NCBI RefSeq assembly: GCF_002003665.1
Contig: NZ_JATM01000004.1
Coordinates: 186,001-250,000 of the forward strand
Source: Bombella intestini
Lineage (GTDB): Bacteria; Pseudomonadota; Alphaproteobacteria; Acetobacterales; Acetobacteraceae
Length of the DNA: 64,000 bases
Direction of reading: 5' to 3'
Below are positions 8,685 through 18,493 of the stretch, in pieces (position 1 is the first letter of the stretch; each line of letters begins with the position of its first letter). Position numbers and translations under genes: made by a program. Under the pieces are notes generated by a model. That model worked only from the letters and a program-made list of their open reading frames with translations. It ran no database searches and was not told the DNA's origin.

Positions 8685-8726
8685 AACGCTTCCCGCCTAA
8701 ACATACCTGACACGCTACAGACCTCT

Positions 8727-8766
8727 CATTCTGCTCTGGTCCTGTTCCAGTAAACAGGGCAGAATG
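8727..8766 (+). other. Hairpin just upstream of the MATE gene start
   Basis: CATTCTGC (8727-8734) pairs with GCAGAATG (8759-8766), with an inner CCTGTT/AACAGG stem. It has no T tract and ends 7 bp before the ATG at 8774, where a Shine-Dalgarno would be expected. It may be a weak terminator for the TolC-type gene or a translational control hairpin. Confidence 0.5.
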
Positions 8767-8773
8767 AAACACC

Positions 8774-10210
8774 ATGCAGCCTAAGTCCGACCCTACCCTC
8801 GCCTCGGTTTCCGCTCCTCTTACACCATCTGGTGTAAAGGATACGCCCTGCGCCCGGCAGAAGGCCCGGCGGGCAAGGTTCGTCCAAGGCAACATCATGC
8901 GCCATGTTATCACCATGGCCGGGACGGGTGCCATCGGGCTGATGGCGGTCTTTTTCGTAGACCTGCTCAATTTCTTCTACATCTCCCACCTACATGACCC
9001 CACACTAACGGCAGCCATCGCCTTCGCTACCTCTCTGGGGTTCGTACAGGTGGCCGTGTCCCTCGGCATGTCCATCGGGCTTGGTGCCAATACGGGACGC
9101 CTCATTGGTGCCTGCCGCCACTTCCGTGCACGACGCCATGCTTCGGCGTTTCTTGTCCTCATGCTGGCTGTCACGACCACTCTTGGCCTTATCACGGCCT
9201 GTCTGGCGCACCCGCTTCTACAATTGCTCGGGGCACGAGGAGCGGCGCTAGACCATGCCACGCACTTCCTCTACATCACCTCACCCGCTCTGCCACTGGT
9301 CTGCTTGGGCATGGCCCTGTCCTCACTCCTGCGCGCTGTGGGGGATGCAGGCCGTGCCATGAGGGTGACGCTAACGGGGGCTGCCTGCACGATCATCGTA
9401 GACCCCATACTAATCTTTGGCCTGCATCTGGGGCTAGAGGGAGCAGCTATCAGTACCGTGCTTTCACGCTGCGTCATTTCCCTGAGCGGATTTCTCAACC
9501 TCCGGGGGCATGACATGCTGGAACGCCCCCGCCTAAAAATGATTCCCCACGCTAGCCGGTCCATCGGTGCCATTGCCCTACCTGCAATTGGCACAAACAT
9601 GGCCACACCCATCGGCAATCTCATCGTCACGCATGCCATGTCCCGCTTCGGGCTTGAGGCCGTATCCGGGCAGGCGGTGATAGACCGCATGGTGCCTGTC
9701 GCCTTCGCCTTCGTCTTTGCCCTAACGGGCTCCGTTGGCCCTATCATGGCGCAGAATCTGGGTGCCCGTCAGCCTGACCGCGTTAGGGAAACCTTCCTCT
9801 CAGCCCTTAAGCTAACAGCCCTCTGTGTTGGGCTGGATTGGCTGACCTTCGCCCTATGCGAACCGCTGATCCTCCATGTATTCCATGTTCAGGGAGCGGG
9901 GATAGAGCTGGTGCGGCTCTTCTGCCACTGGGCCGTGGCCAGCTACATGTTTGTTGGGCTGCTCTTTGTCTCCAATACAGCCTTCAACAATCTGGGGCAC
10001 CCGCTCTATTCCACTGCCTTCAACTGGGGACGGGCCACATTAGGCACGATCCCCTTCATCGCCGTTGGCGTCCATTATGGCCCCCAAGGGGTGATGATCG
10101 GTCAGGCTCTGGGCGTCACGCTCATCGGCTCTCTAGCCCTTATTGCCGCCCTTACCGTCATTCACCGCCTCAGCCAGACTCTCCCTCACCGGAAGGACAG
10201 AATGCACTAG
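8774..10210 (+). CDS. MATE-family multidrug/metabolite efflux transporter
   Basis: 478-residue polytopic membrane protein with about 12 hydrophobic helices and the two-fold MATE architecture. Seen: FVQGNIMRHVITMAGTGAIG at the start of helix 1, AISTVLSRC in the first half and GSVGPIMAQNLGAR in the second half, a hallmark region of the family. Known: Na+ or H+ antiport of cationic drugs or metabolites. The start at 8774 leaves a 37-residue charged N-terminus and lacks a visible RBS because a hairpin occupies that place; ATG at 8897 would remove part of the conserved N-terminal segment. Substrate unknown. Confidence 0.88.
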   Translation: MQPKSDPTLASVSAPLTPSGVKDTPCARQKARRARFVQGNIMRHVITMAGTGAIGLMAVFFVDLLNFFYISHLHDPTLTAAIAFATSLGFVQVAVSLGMSIGLGANTGRLIGACRHFRARRHASAFLVLMLAVTTTLGLITACLAHPLLQLLGARGAALDHATHFLYITSPALPLVCLGMALSSLLRAVGDAGRAMRVTLTGAACTIIVDPILIFGLHLGLEGAAISTVLSRCVISLSGFLNLRGHDMLERPRLKMIPHASRSIGAIALPAIGTNMATPIGNLIVTHAMSRFGLEAVSGQAVIDRMVPVAFAFVFALTGSVGPIMAQNLGARQPDRVRETFLSALKLTALCVGLDWLTFALCEPLILHVFHVQGAGIELVRLFCHWAVASYMFVGLLFVSNTAFNNLGHPLYSTAFNWGRATLGTIPFIAVGVHYGPQGVMIGQALGVTLIGSLALIAALTVIHRLSQTLPHRKDRMH

Positions 10211-12174
10211 CCATTCTTTCCACCGGCAAACACTGCCCGATAGAAAGCTAGCTCCCGAGCAAGGGAGTCTGCAATCACATCGGCATCCCGGAAGCCATGC
10301 CCCTCTCCCGGATAAACATGCAAGGACGATGCCAGAAGCTGCTTTTGTAAAGCCTGCCCCTGAGAGAGCGGCACGACACGGTCGGCATCCCCATGTAGGA
10401 ACAACACGGGTGCCGTGATCTTCTCCGGCCATGAAAGCGGCGAGCGGGCTAAATAGACCTCTTCTTCCTCCGGCCACGGCGCCACAAGGCCATCCAAATA
10501 GCGGGCTTCGAAACGGTGCGTTTCCTCAGCGAGCCCCCGCAGGTCTGTAACGCCATAGAGGGATGTCCCCGCCACAAACAGGTCAGACTGCGCCAAAGCG
10601 GAGAGGACCGTCAGCCCCCCAGCACTGCTACCACGGATGACACAGCGTTGTGGGTCCACCAGCCCTTGCTCAATCACACCTTGAACGGCCCGGCAGCAGT
10701 CCTGCACATCCAGTACTCCCCAGCGTCCATCCAGTGCAGCACGATACGCCCGACCAAAGCCAGTGGAGCCACGATAATTGACATCCAACACAGCAAAGCC
10801 CCGTGATGTCCACCACTGGACCTTGAAGGACAGGTCTGTCCGGGCCTGCCCAGTCGGGCCGCCATGAACGATCACAACAAGCGGCGGCTTCCCCGCTACA
10901 GCCTCACAATGCGGCCCCTGTGCTGGGCGATAGAACTGGGCATAAAGCGGCCCCAGCCCATCTTCCACGGGGAAAGATAGCGTTTCTGGCAAAGCAATAT
11001 CCGCCGCCACAACATCGGATGGCAGCTCCCATGCCTGACGAACAATCTCCCGTTCCTGAGCGGCACCATCCAGCGTACCAATCAGCAGGGCAGGGGGTGC
11101 ATCGGGGGGGCTATTCAACCAAGCAAACCGTTCCCCATCACCCAAGGGGACAGGGACATCATCCGGTACAGCACCAGCCAACACATTCTGCCAACCGGAT
11201 TCCGGTTCATAAAGCAGGGTCACCGGCACGCCATGCCGTACGGCACGGGCCAAAAGCCGCCCGCCTGGTAGAGCCGCACAACAACTCTGCCCGAACACCC
11301 AAGCCGGAAGCCCCACCTCAGCCGGGGCCGGGGGTAGAGAGCAGGCATACCATGCTACGGTATCAGATTCCGCCAATTTTTCAGGCTCAAAAGCAACTGG
11401 CGTCCAATGTCGATCATAGCCGGAAGGGGCATCAACCGGAGCAGCATCAGACAGCGCATAAAGACGCGACCCATCCCAGAAAGGCCCCATCACGCTACAA
11501 TCCTGCCCCGTCCCGCCGGCAAGGCAAAGCGTCCCACCTGCGCCGGAAAGGTCCGTCACATAAAGGCCCGTTTCCGTCCACGGCATATGAGGATTCTGCC
11601 ATGCAATGAAGGTTAGAAACCGGCCATCAGGCGAAAGACGGGGAGACATGTAAAAATCCGCTCCACTCTGGAGGGAGCGGATCATCCCCTCTGCGTCAAT
11701 TTCCACAAGGTCTGCCCGTTCTTCACCTGTGGCTGTTTCTACTTCCCGGACGCAAACAAGCCGACCATCACGCAAGGAGAGGTCGGCGTAGCGATACGTC
11801 ACACCCTCCGGCCCTGTGGCGGGACAAAGGGGGAGGGCGGTACGACCATTGAAACTGCGCCAAAGGCCCCCTTTTCTACTATCACTAAATACCACAACCA
11901 TATCCGGCCCGTGACATTCAGCAGCCCATGCCCCGCCACCATAAACATGCATGTCCGTGCCCACCTGGGCCTCTGATGGTGTGAGGTCATGCAGGGTGCC
12001 GTCAGGTGCTCGCCCGACTACAACACTTCTTCCCTGTTCATCAGGGCGTCGCTCCTGCCAGAGAACCCAGCCCTCCACGGCTCGTATTTCCGCAAAGCTG
12101 CGTGTCCGGCGTGTCATAAGGTCTGGTGTGACCCAGGGCAGGGAGGGAAGGGATGAGGACGGGGGTGACATCAT
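10207..12174 (-). CDS. S9-family prolyl oligopeptidase-type peptidase
   Basis: 655 residues with the classic two-part layout: an N-terminal WD/beta-propeller-like half (YMSPRLSPDGRFLTF repeat) and a C-terminal alpha/beta hydrolase half. Catalytic elements seen: HGGPTGQ oxyanion region, nucleophile motif GSSAGG, HGDADRVVP for the Asp and GEGHGF for the His. No signal peptide, so probably cytosolic. The ATG at 12174 is chosen because AGGAGA lies at proper spacing and the family fold begins there; a longer frame upstream is not supported. Likely a dipeptidyl or acylaminoacyl peptidase. It converges on the MATE gene with a 4-bp overlap. Confidence 0.9.
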   Translation of the reverse strand: MMSPPSSSLPSLPWVTPDLMTRRTRSFAEIRAVEGWVLWQERRPDEQGRSVVVGRAPDGTLHDLTPSEAQVGTDMHVYGGGAWAAECHGPDMVVVFSDSRKGGLWRSFNGRTALPLCPATGPEGVTYRYADLSLRDGRLVCVREVETATGEERADLVEIDAEGMIRSLQSGADFYMSPRLSPDGRFLTFIAWQNPHMPWTETGLYVTDLSGAGGTLCLAGGTGQDCSVMGPFWDGSRLYALSDAAPVDAPSGYDRHWTPVAFEPEKLAESDTVAWYACSLPPAPAEVGLPAWVFGQSCCAALPGGRLLARAVRHGVPVTLLYEPESGWQNVLAGAVPDDVPVPLGDGERFAWLNSPPDAPPALLIGTLDGAAQEREIVRQAWELPSDVVAADIALPETLSFPVEDGLGPLYAQFYRPAQGPHCEAVAGKPPLVVIVHGGPTGQARTDLSFKVQWWTSRGFAVLDVNYRGSTGFGRAYRAALDGRWGVLDVQDCCRAVQGVIEQGLVDPQRCVIRGSSAGGLTVLSALAQSDLFVAGTSLYGVTDLRGLAEETHRFEARYLDGLVAPWPEEEEVYLARSPLSWPEKITAPVLFLHGDADRVVPLSQGQALQKQLLASSLHVYPGEGHGFRDADVIADSLARELAFYRAVFAGGKNG

Positions 12175-12302
12175 GGTGTCTCTCCTGCAAAAACGCTCTT
12201 GCCTTATTTCGAACTGCCCCGGTATCCTGCAAGCAAGAAAAACTGGCAGGGCAGTCCGCCATCTGGACCGATTCTTCCGGCTGGGCTGGCTGGTGCAACC
12301 GC

Positions 12303-13001
12303 GTGCCCCTTTACCTAGAGGAAGCCTCCCCCCTGATACAGCATCTCTCTGCTTTTCTCGAACATCTCCCCCCGCTCTATGCGTATTTAACACTGGGAGT
12401 CATTATCCTTCTGGAGAGCACAGGCATCCCTCTGCCTGCCGAGAGCCTGCTTATCTTCGCTTCGCTTTATGCCTCCCATACGCACCATTTCACCCCAGAA
12501 GGGTTGATCATCTCGGCTATAAGCGGCGCTATCATTGGGGATAATATCGGCTATATCATTGGCTATCAGGTCGGGTATCGCCTGCTGGAAAAGCACGGAC
12601 ACAAGGTCGGCCTACATAATGACCGCCTCATTCTTGGCCGCTATCTCTTTCGCCGCTTCGGAGGGGTTGGTGTGCTGCTAGGCCGTTTTATTGCTTTCTT
12701 GCGCATCCTAATCGCCATTCTCGCCGGGGCCTCCCGGATGCCGTGGCCGACTTTTACACTCTATAACGCCCTCGGGGGGGTACTCTGGGGGGCGTGCTAT
12801 GTACTCATTCCCTATGAGCTTGGCAGCCAGATTGACAGCTTCACCGGCCCTGTCGGCATTGGGCTTGCCACCGTTATGCTGACACTTCTGGTCGGTTCTT
12901 TCCTTTTCCTCCGCCACCATGAGCATACACTCGTCAAAAAAGCATTAGCTGACGAGGAGCAGCGGGCAGCCAGAAAGAAGAAACACCGTCATTTTCACTA
13001 A
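12303..13001 (+). CDS. DedA-family membrane protein
   Basis: 232 residues if translation starts at GTG 12303. Seen: DedA signature elements ESTGIPLPAE, GAIIGDNIGYIIGYQVG, and FGGVGVLLGRFIAFLRILIAILAGASRMPW followed by hydrophobic helices and a basic C-terminal tail. Known: DedA proteins are proton-dependent inner membrane lipid (undecaprenyl phosphate) flippases or scramblases. The start is uncertain: the frame is open further upstream across the divergent peptidase start, but the family fold begins after the GTG. Confidence 0.87.
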   Translation: MPLYLEEASPLIQHLSAFLEHLPPLYAYLTLGVIILLESTGIPLPAESLLIFASLYASHTHHFTPEGLIISAISGAIIGDNIGYIIGYQVGYRLLEKHGHKVGLHNDRLILGRYLFRRFGGVGVLLGRFIAFLRILIAILAGASRMPWPTFTLYNALGGVLWGACYVLIPYELGSQIDSFTGPVGIGLATVMLTLLVGSFLFLRHHEHTLVKKALADEEQRAARKKKHRHFH

Positions 13002-13054
13002 TCAGAGGCTCAGACTTTACACCGCAACGTGGAAGGGAGGGGAAATACCCTCCC

Positions 13055-13501
13055 TTATGGCCGTACCACAATCATAATGACGATGAGGACCATCAGGACA
13101 GTCGGCACCTCATTGGCGATCCGGTAGAAACGTTCGCTATGCCGGTTCCGCCCGGCGGCAAAGTCACGACGCCATACGGCGCAGGCCCCGTGGAACATAA
13201 ACAAGCCCAGAAGACAAACAACCTTTACCCACCACCAGCCAGAAGACCAGCTCACAACACCGGGTAGAGAGGCCATCAAGGCCCCTGTAAAGAACGTCAC
13301 AATCATGGCTGGAGCCATGATCTGCCGCTGCAGGCGGCGTTCCATCAAGCTGAAACGGGCACTCTCCTCGGAGCCTGCCTTGATCTGCGTGTGATAAACA
13401 AACAGACGGGGCAAGTAGAACATCCCGGCCATCCATGACACAAACGCCATGATGTGTAACGACACAAACCAGCTAAGATGGTCTAGCAGAAACAATACCA
13501 T
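13055..13501 (-). CDS. hemJ: HemJ-type protoporphyrinogen IX oxidase
   Basis: 148-residue four-helix membrane protein. Seen: the HemJ hallmarks LHIMAFVSWMAGMFYLPRLF near the N-terminus and a C-terminal RIANEVPTVLMVLIVIMIVV. It oxidises protoporphyrinogen IX to protoporphyrin IX, the penultimate step of haem synthesis, and replaces HemG/HemY in most alphaproteobacteria. It is on the same strand as hemE, separated by a HAD phosphatase gene, which suggests a haem-synthesis operon. Confidence 0.93.
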   Translation of the reverse strand: MVLFLLDHLSWFVSLHIMAFVSWMAGMFYLPRLFVYHTQIKAGSEESARFSLMERRLQRQIMAPAMIVTFFTGALMASLPGVVSWSSGWWWVKVVCLLGLFMFHGACAVWRRDFAAGRNRHSERFYRIANEVPTVLMVLIVIMIVVRP

Positions 13502-13582
13502 AATCCAGTTATCTCCCGTACGTTCCGACCCAGCCGTCAGCTCCGAGCATCAACGCCTTCTATAGCCATCTTACGACTACCC

Positions 13583-14278
13583 CTACTTGAAAGCCGGGGC
13601 CAAAGCAGCCTCCAGCAAAGGCATAACCTCATCCAGATGCTCTACCCGCACAAATCCTTCTACCGGCCAAAAAGCAGGCAGAGGATGAGAGGCTGGCCGT
13701 AGCAAAATACAGGACATGCCTGCCCGCCGGGCTGCATCGGCCCCAGTATCACTATCCTCAACCACCACAGTTTCCTCTGGCCTGACACCTTCCACCTCGG
13801 CACCATGCAGATAGACGGCCGGGTCTGGCTTGGGTGTCCCCATATCCGCTGCGGAATGGATGCGCTCTTCTGGCAGAAGACGGTTCATCCCGGTGAAACC
13901 AAATTTTGCATCCATCTCTGCCATGGATGAATTAGACCCAACACGAACAGGAACATGCCGTGCCGCCAGAGCCTCCAGCAGAGGAATGGCCCCTTCCACC
14001 GGCTCGACACCTTCCTGCATAAGCCTGACGAGATTGTCCCGCATTTTCGTATTCGTACCGGGGGGCAGGGGATGGCCCAGCTCGACCTCCAGCTCCTTCA
14101 CCACATTCGGTAGGGCTTTACCCGAAAAACGGGCCATCCCCTCCTCATCAGAAATGTTCAAGCCCAGCGACCGGGCAAAACCCGCCGTTGCTCGGCAGGA
14201 TGGCCCTTCGCTGTCGATCAGCACACCATCACAGTCGAAGATGACCAGCTTCAGTCCCGGTCGCAGTGCATCTTTCAT
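13583..14278 (-). CDS. HAD-superfamily hydrolase (beta-phosphoglucomutase/phosphatase type)
   Basis: 231 residues with all four HAD motifs: DCDGVLIDSE (nucleophile Asp), GSNSS (motif II), the Lys in GTPKPDP (motif III) and VVVEDSDTGADAA (motif IV), plus the helical cap inserted after motif I. The substrate cannot be read from the sequence; relatives act on sugar phosphates or nucleotides. It begins 2 bp after the stop of hemE, so it is probably cotranscribed with hemE and hemJ. Confidence 0.88.
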   Translation of the reverse strand: MKDALRPGLKLVIFDCDGVLIDSEGPSCRATAGFARSLGLNISDEEGMARFSGKALPNVVKELEVELGHPLPPGTNTKMRDNLVRLMQEGVEPVEGAIPLLEALAARHVPVRVGSNSSMAEMDAKFGFTGMNRLLPEERIHSAADMGTPKPDPAVYLHGAEVEGVRPEETVVVEDSDTGADAARRAGMSCILLRPASHPLPAFWPVEGFVRVEHLDEVMPLLEAALAPAFK

Positions 14279-14280
14279 GA

Positions 14281-15345
14281 TTATACGTCCCTGATCGTCT
14301 CAACCAGCGTGGCCACATGTTCCGGAGGCGTGGTTTTAATGACCCCATGCCCCAGATTGAACACATGTGGCCGCCCTTTAAGGCTATCCCGAATGCGGCG
14401 AGCTTCTGTCTTCAAGGCCTCACCGCCATTCAGCAGGATCATCGGATCAAGATTACCCTGAAGGGTCACCGTCTCGGGCACCATTTCAGCCACCTTAGCC
14501 ATATCCGCTACCGTATCGAGGGCTAGGGCGTTGATGCCAGTCTTCTCAGCATATTCCGCTACCATGACGCCGCCCAGACGGGGGAAACCGATCAACGGCA
14601 CATCTGGGTGGCGGGCACGAATATGGGCAACGATCTGCCGGGTCGGCTCAATAACATAACGGCGGAAGGCCTCCGGCGGGAGGATGCCACCCCATGAATC
14701 AAACAGCATGACGGCCTCTGCCCCAGCCTCAATCTGCCCACACAGCATTTCAGCCGTGTTGCGGATCAGAATATCCATCAACTTATCAAACAGGGCTGGG
14801 TCATTTTGCATCATCGCCCGGATATGGGCGAAATCACGAGAGCTACCCCCCTCGACCATGTAGCACGCCACAGTAAAGGGGCTACCAGCGAAGCCTAGCA
14901 AGGTTGTTTCTGCTGGCAGTTCCACCCGCAACCGGCGCAGGGCCTCCCGCACGGGGGCCACAGCTTCCATCATCCGCCCTTCATTCAACCGGGCAAGGTC
15001 TGCCTCGCTGCGAATGGGGGTCATCACAGGGCCGCGCCCTTCCTCAAAGCGCAGGTCCTGGCCCATAGCCCATGGCAGAATGAGAATATCCGAGAACAAA
15101 ATCGCCCCATCCATGCCATAGCGGCGGATGGGCTGTAAGGTCAGTTCCACAGCGATATCGGGGGTCATACAGCGTGTGATGAAATCCGCCTGCTCCCGCA
15201 TAGCCCGGAACTCTGGCAGATAACGCCCCGCTTGCCGCATAAGCCAAACAGGCGGCGGCCAGACAGCCTCACCCTTCAAAGCCCGCAGAAGCGGCTTGTT
15301 CTGTGTCTCCCCCCCCATAGGGGCGGCTCTGTCCTGTTGTTTCAT
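14281..15345 (-). CDS. hemE: Uroporphyrinogen decarboxylase
   Basis: 354 residues. Converts uroporphyrinogen III to coproporphyrinogen III in haem synthesis. Seen: the N-terminal signature PPVWLMRQAGRYLPEF, the second signature GFAGSPFTVACYMVEGG and the catalytic Asp in ILFSDILILP. ATG 15345 is chosen because an AAGGTACAGG sequence lies upstream and the family normally starts about here; the open frame extends 43 codons further but without an RBS. It heads a minus-strand set with the HAD gene and hemJ, and is divergent from maf. Confidence 0.96.
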   Translation of the reverse strand: MKQQDRAAPMGGETQNKPLLRALKGEAVWPPPVWLMRQAGRYLPEFRAMREQADFITRCMTPDIAVELTLQPIRRYGMDGAILFSDILILPWAMGQDLRFEEGRGPVMTPIRSEADLARLNEGRMMEAVAPVREALRRLRVELPAETTLLGFAGSPFTVACYMVEGGSSRDFAHIRAMMQNDPALFDKLMDILIRNTAEMLCGQIEAGAEAVMLFDSWGGILPPEAFRRYVIEPTRQIVAHIRARHPDVPLIGFPRLGGVMVAEYAEKTGINALALDTVADMAKVAEMVPETVTLQGNLDPMILLNGGEALKTEARRIRDSLKGRPHVFNLGHGVIKTTPPEHVATLVETIRDV

Positions 15346-15550
15346 GCCTGTACCTTGTTCAATATCCCGGGAAAGGGGAGGGGGTGACGTGCCCCCGCCA
15401 CGGCCATATCCATTGTATGGCATCCGTAGGATTATCCTTGCCCCGCAGGAGCGGCGGGCGTCAACTATGTTCAACTATGTAATGTAGACGCTGTCGCAAG
15501 AGGAACTGATATGATAGCGGCTGCTCAACAGACCGTAAGGAGTACCCTTC
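15346..15550. other. hemE-maf divergent intergenic region
   Basis: About 205 bp holding the promoters of hemE and maf. hemE marks the replication origin in Caulobacter and Rickettsia, so this gap was examined for DnaA boxes and AT-rich DNA. Only one weak TTATCC element (about 15432) was found, the region is GC-rich and strand composition does not change across it, so it is not called as an origin. Confidence 0.5.
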
Positions 15551-16141
15551 ATGCCCGTTCTTGCCAGCGGTTCTACCATACGCCGCCAGCTTCTTAATGC
15601 GGCTGGTGTCACCGTGACTGTAAGCCCCGTGGATGTGGATGAAGATGCCCTGCGCCAGCAGGCGGAGCAGAAGGGCCTATCCTTACAAGAGACAGCCCTT
15701 GCACTAGCCCACGCCAAGGCAGAAGCGGCGTCCCCCCAGCACATCGGGCGGCTCATCATCGCCGCAGACCAAATTCTGGGACTAGACGGACAGGCCTTTG
15801 CCAAACCGGCTGACCTAACAGAAGCCCGTACCCATCTTCTAGCATTGCGGGGCCGAACACACACCCTCCACACTGCCGTAACACTTTGGCGAGACGGGCA
15901 GGCTCTCTGGTCCCACAATAGCAGCCCAACACTGACCATGCGGTCCTTCTCAGATGATTTTCTAACCCAATATCTCCAGCAGGAGGGCACTGCTCTTCTG
16001 GCCTGCGTTGGGTGCTACCGGATCGAGGGTCTGGGCATTCAGCTTTTTGAATCTGTCTCTGGCAGCAGTGATGCCATTGCAGGGTTGCCGCTTCTTCCCC
16101 TACTGGCGGCCTTACGGCAACAAGGTGCCCTGACAGCATGA
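15551..16141 (+). CDS. Maf-family nucleoside triphosphate pyrophosphatase
   Basis: 196 residues. Seen: the N-terminal LASGSTIRRQLL phosphate-binding motif, AADQIL and the C-terminal GCYRIEGLG motif of Maf/YhdE/YceF house-cleaning pyrophosphatases, which hydrolyse non-canonical or modified NTPs. In many alphaproteobacteria maf lies close to hemE near the origin. Start ATG 15551 follows TAAGGAG at good spacing. Confidence 0.92.
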   Translation: MPVLASGSTIRRQLLNAAGVTVTVSPVDVDEDALRQQAEQKGLSLQETALALAHAKAEAASPQHIGRLIIAADQILGLDGQAFAKPADLTEARTHLLALRGRTHTLHTAVTLWRDGQALWSHNSSPTLTMRSFSDDFLTQYLQQEGTALLACVGCYRIEGLGIQLFESVSGSSDAIAGLPLLPLLAALRQQGALTA

Positions 16142-16275
16142 AAACAAACCGACAGACTCCCTGAATACAGGGGATAATATTTTGTGGAAAAAAGTGCCTT
16201 TACCCCCTTGCCTTTCTCTCCTGTGTGACGCTATACACTCCCCACGCGATGCATTACGGATGCACCGTAAAAAGT

Positions 16276-16351
<76 letters not shown>

Positions 16352-16368
16352 TATTTCCTCTTACAATT

Positions 16369-16384
16369 TGTTTCATGTGAAGCA
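16369..16384. other. parS-like centromere site 1
   Basis: TGTTTCATGTGAAGCA, 15 of 16 matches to the perfect palindrome at 31026. It lies between tRNA-Ala and the FUSC gene, about 22 kb left of the inferred origin. Known: ParB nucleates on TGTTNCAYGTGNAACA-like sites. Confidence 0.7.
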
Positions 16385-16453
16385 TTGGTCGGATAGCCCG
16401 TCTGGTTCTATCGCCGGTACTGCCACATCATCTTCAGCCATGTTTCTTTCCTG

Positions 16454-18493
16454 ATGCAGGCTCACCCCACACTTACGACCCGCCTGCGTCATGGTGCCAG
16501 AGTGGTTTTTCCTCCCGGCTGGTGGGGGTTTACCCTCCGCACTTGGGCGGCCCTCTTACTCTCCCTTCTTGTCGCCTTCTGGACACAAATTGAATCCCCT
16601 GCCAGTGCCGCTGTAACAGTTATGCTGCTGGCTCAGCCTCTGCGGGGGCAGGCCCTCAGCAAAGCCTTTTACCGTGTCGTAGGAACCCTAATTGGGGGCG
16701 TAGTCGCACTCTGCCTCATCTCCATGTTTGGGCAGGAACGTCAGATTCTGCTCGGCGGATGCGCCATCTGGATGGCCATATGCGCCTATGTCGGCACATT
16801 ACGCCGGGGGTTCCGGGCCTATGGGGCGTTACTGTCCGGCTATGTCGTGGCCCTGATCGCCATTGCCCATATTGATGCCCCACAAAATGCTTTTCATGTC
16901 ACGATCGCTCGTGTGTCCACCGTGATGATCGGGGTAGCCTCCATCGCTACGGTCGCTCTGCTTTCTGGCACGCCGCATGTCTGGCCCCGGCTTGTGCGTG
17001 GCCTTCAGAAAGTGGCTGCGGAAGCGCGCCATGAAACCCACCTCGCCCTAGACGACACAACACCTACCCTGACCTCACTAGAGACCATCGCCCTCTCTAG
17101 TACCGTTTTCTCTCTGGCTCATCAGGTGCATGACACCCGCACGGAACTCACCAAAGGCAGACTCCGAGCAAAAGGGGCACAGGTCTGTCTGATCGGTATG
17201 GTCACGGCCCTATCCTGCTGCCGCAGCCTGCTCTTCCTCATGCGCCATGCCACTATAAACCCCGCTGTCATGGCACTGACACGCTCGGACATACACGCCC
17301 CATCCGGCACGGACCGGACGACCATTATGACCGACCTGCTTGACCGCCTGCCAGCGGATACCCCCCGCCTAACCCGAGCCGATGCGTGGCGTCTGGAGCG
17401 CACTGCCAGCCTGATCGCCAGCCGCCATAGCAGCCGCAAAGGACTCAACACACTTCTGAAGGCGGCTCCTCTGGGTAAGGTAAAGGCCATGAGCCAGTTT
17501 GCCTTCCATCCGGACAGAGTGGCAGCGTTCATCAACGCTATCAGAGTGCTATTCTGCTTCAGTGTAGCGGCGGCCCTCTTCATCGGCAGTGGGCAACCCA
17601 ATGCCTCCACGGCCCTTTCTCAATGCGCCATGCTGCTGTGTCTGGGTGTTACCCAGCCTAATAGTGCCACCTTTGGCCGGGGTATTTTGGTCGGTACGCC
17701 ACTCGGCATCATTACAGCCGGGATCACATCCTTCCTCATCCTGCCACACACCAGCACGGTGCCCAGCATGGCCATCATCATGCTCCTTCAGGTCACCATC
17801 AGCTGCCTGCTCATCATGAATCCGGCCACAGCCGCCATGGGTTCACATTACGCACCTTTTTTCTTCGTCTTTCTGGGGCTGAACAACCACCACGACTATA
17901 ACTTCCTCAGTTTTGTGGACCGCAATACATTCTATCTCTGTGCGGCGGGGATCACTGCCTTCTTTCTCATCAAATTCATCCCACCACAGCCACGGCAGAC
18001 ACGTTTCCGCATCACTCTCTCCATCGCCAACGAGTTGGAACGCCAGTTTTCTTCTCGTTCTCCCGCTTTCACACCGGCCTTGCTCAGCCGTAAATATGAC
18101 AGACTCCACCAGCTCTACACGCTAAGCCGCACCATCAGCGAGGCCAGCAAAGGCAAAGCGGCATGGCGTATCTGCGAACGATTCATCAGCCTAGCCGACC
18201 TCACAACGGCTCTGGCCCGACTGGAGCTAGACCTCAAAACAGCCCGCCAGTACCCAGAACTGGCCCAGCTAGCTGAAACCACACAAAAAGACATGAGCCA
18301 TATGGAACTCTTTTCACTGGCGGAGCATCTCTCCCTCATGGCAGAAAAGATGCTCTCTCAGGTGTCTTCCTCCTCCAAACCGGCCTATGTTGTGGCTGTT
18401 CTCTGTGCAGCAGGGCTGGAAGAAGTTCGCTTTCTCCTCCAAGAGAATAAATCTGCTCTTCGCCACTACGGAATAGGACGCAGGAGATGGTAA
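16454..18493 (+). CDS. FUSC/AaeB-family efflux permease
   Basis: 679-residue inner membrane protein. Seen: two blocks of hydrophobic helices (about residues 20-190 and 350-500) each followed by soluble helical regions, as in fusaric-acid-resistance/aromatic-acid exporters (AaeB). Known: these pumps act with an HlyD-type adaptor and a small DUF1656 subunit, both encoded next. The stop codon overlaps the next start as TAATG. Substrate is probably an aromatic or weak organic acid. No clear RBS before ATG 16454, so the start is moderately certain. Confidence 0.88.
   Translation: MQAHPTLTTRLRHGARVVFPPGWWGFTLRTWAALLLSLLVAFWTQIESPASAAVTVMLLAQPLRGQALSKAFYRVVGTLIGGVVALCLISMFGQERQILLGGCAIWMAICAYVGTLRRGFRAYGALLSGYVVALIAIAHIDAPQNAFHVTIARVSTVMIGVASIATVALLSGTPHVWPRLVRGLQKVAAEARHETHLALDDTTPTLTSLETIALSSTVFSLAHQVHDTRTELTKGRLRAKGAQVCLIGMVTALSCCRSLLFLMRHATINPAVMALTRSDIHAPSGTDRTTIMTDLLDRLPADTPRLTRADAWRLERTASLIASRHSSRKGLNTLLKAAPLGKVKAMSQFAFHPDRVAAFINAIRVLFCFSVAAALFIGSGQPNASTALSQCAMLLCLGVTQPNSATFGRGILVGTPLGIITAGITSFLILPHTSTVPSMAIIMLLQVTISCLLIMNPATAAMGSHYAPFFFVFLGLNNHHDYNFLSFVDRNTFYLCAAGITAFFLIKFIPPQPRQTRFRITLSIANELERQFSSRSPAFTPALLSRKYDRLHQLYTLSRTISEASKGKAAWRICERFISLADLTTALARLELDLKTARQYPELAQLAETTQKDMSHMELFSLAEHLSLMAEKMLSQVSSSSKPAYVVAVLCAAGLEEVRFLLQENKSALRHYGIGRRRW

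Noticed and set aside
15346-15550. hemE-maf intergenic region as the replication origin
   Set aside because: hemE marks the origin in Caulobacter and Rickettsia, but here the gap is GC-rich, has only one weak DnaA-like element and shows no change of strand composition.
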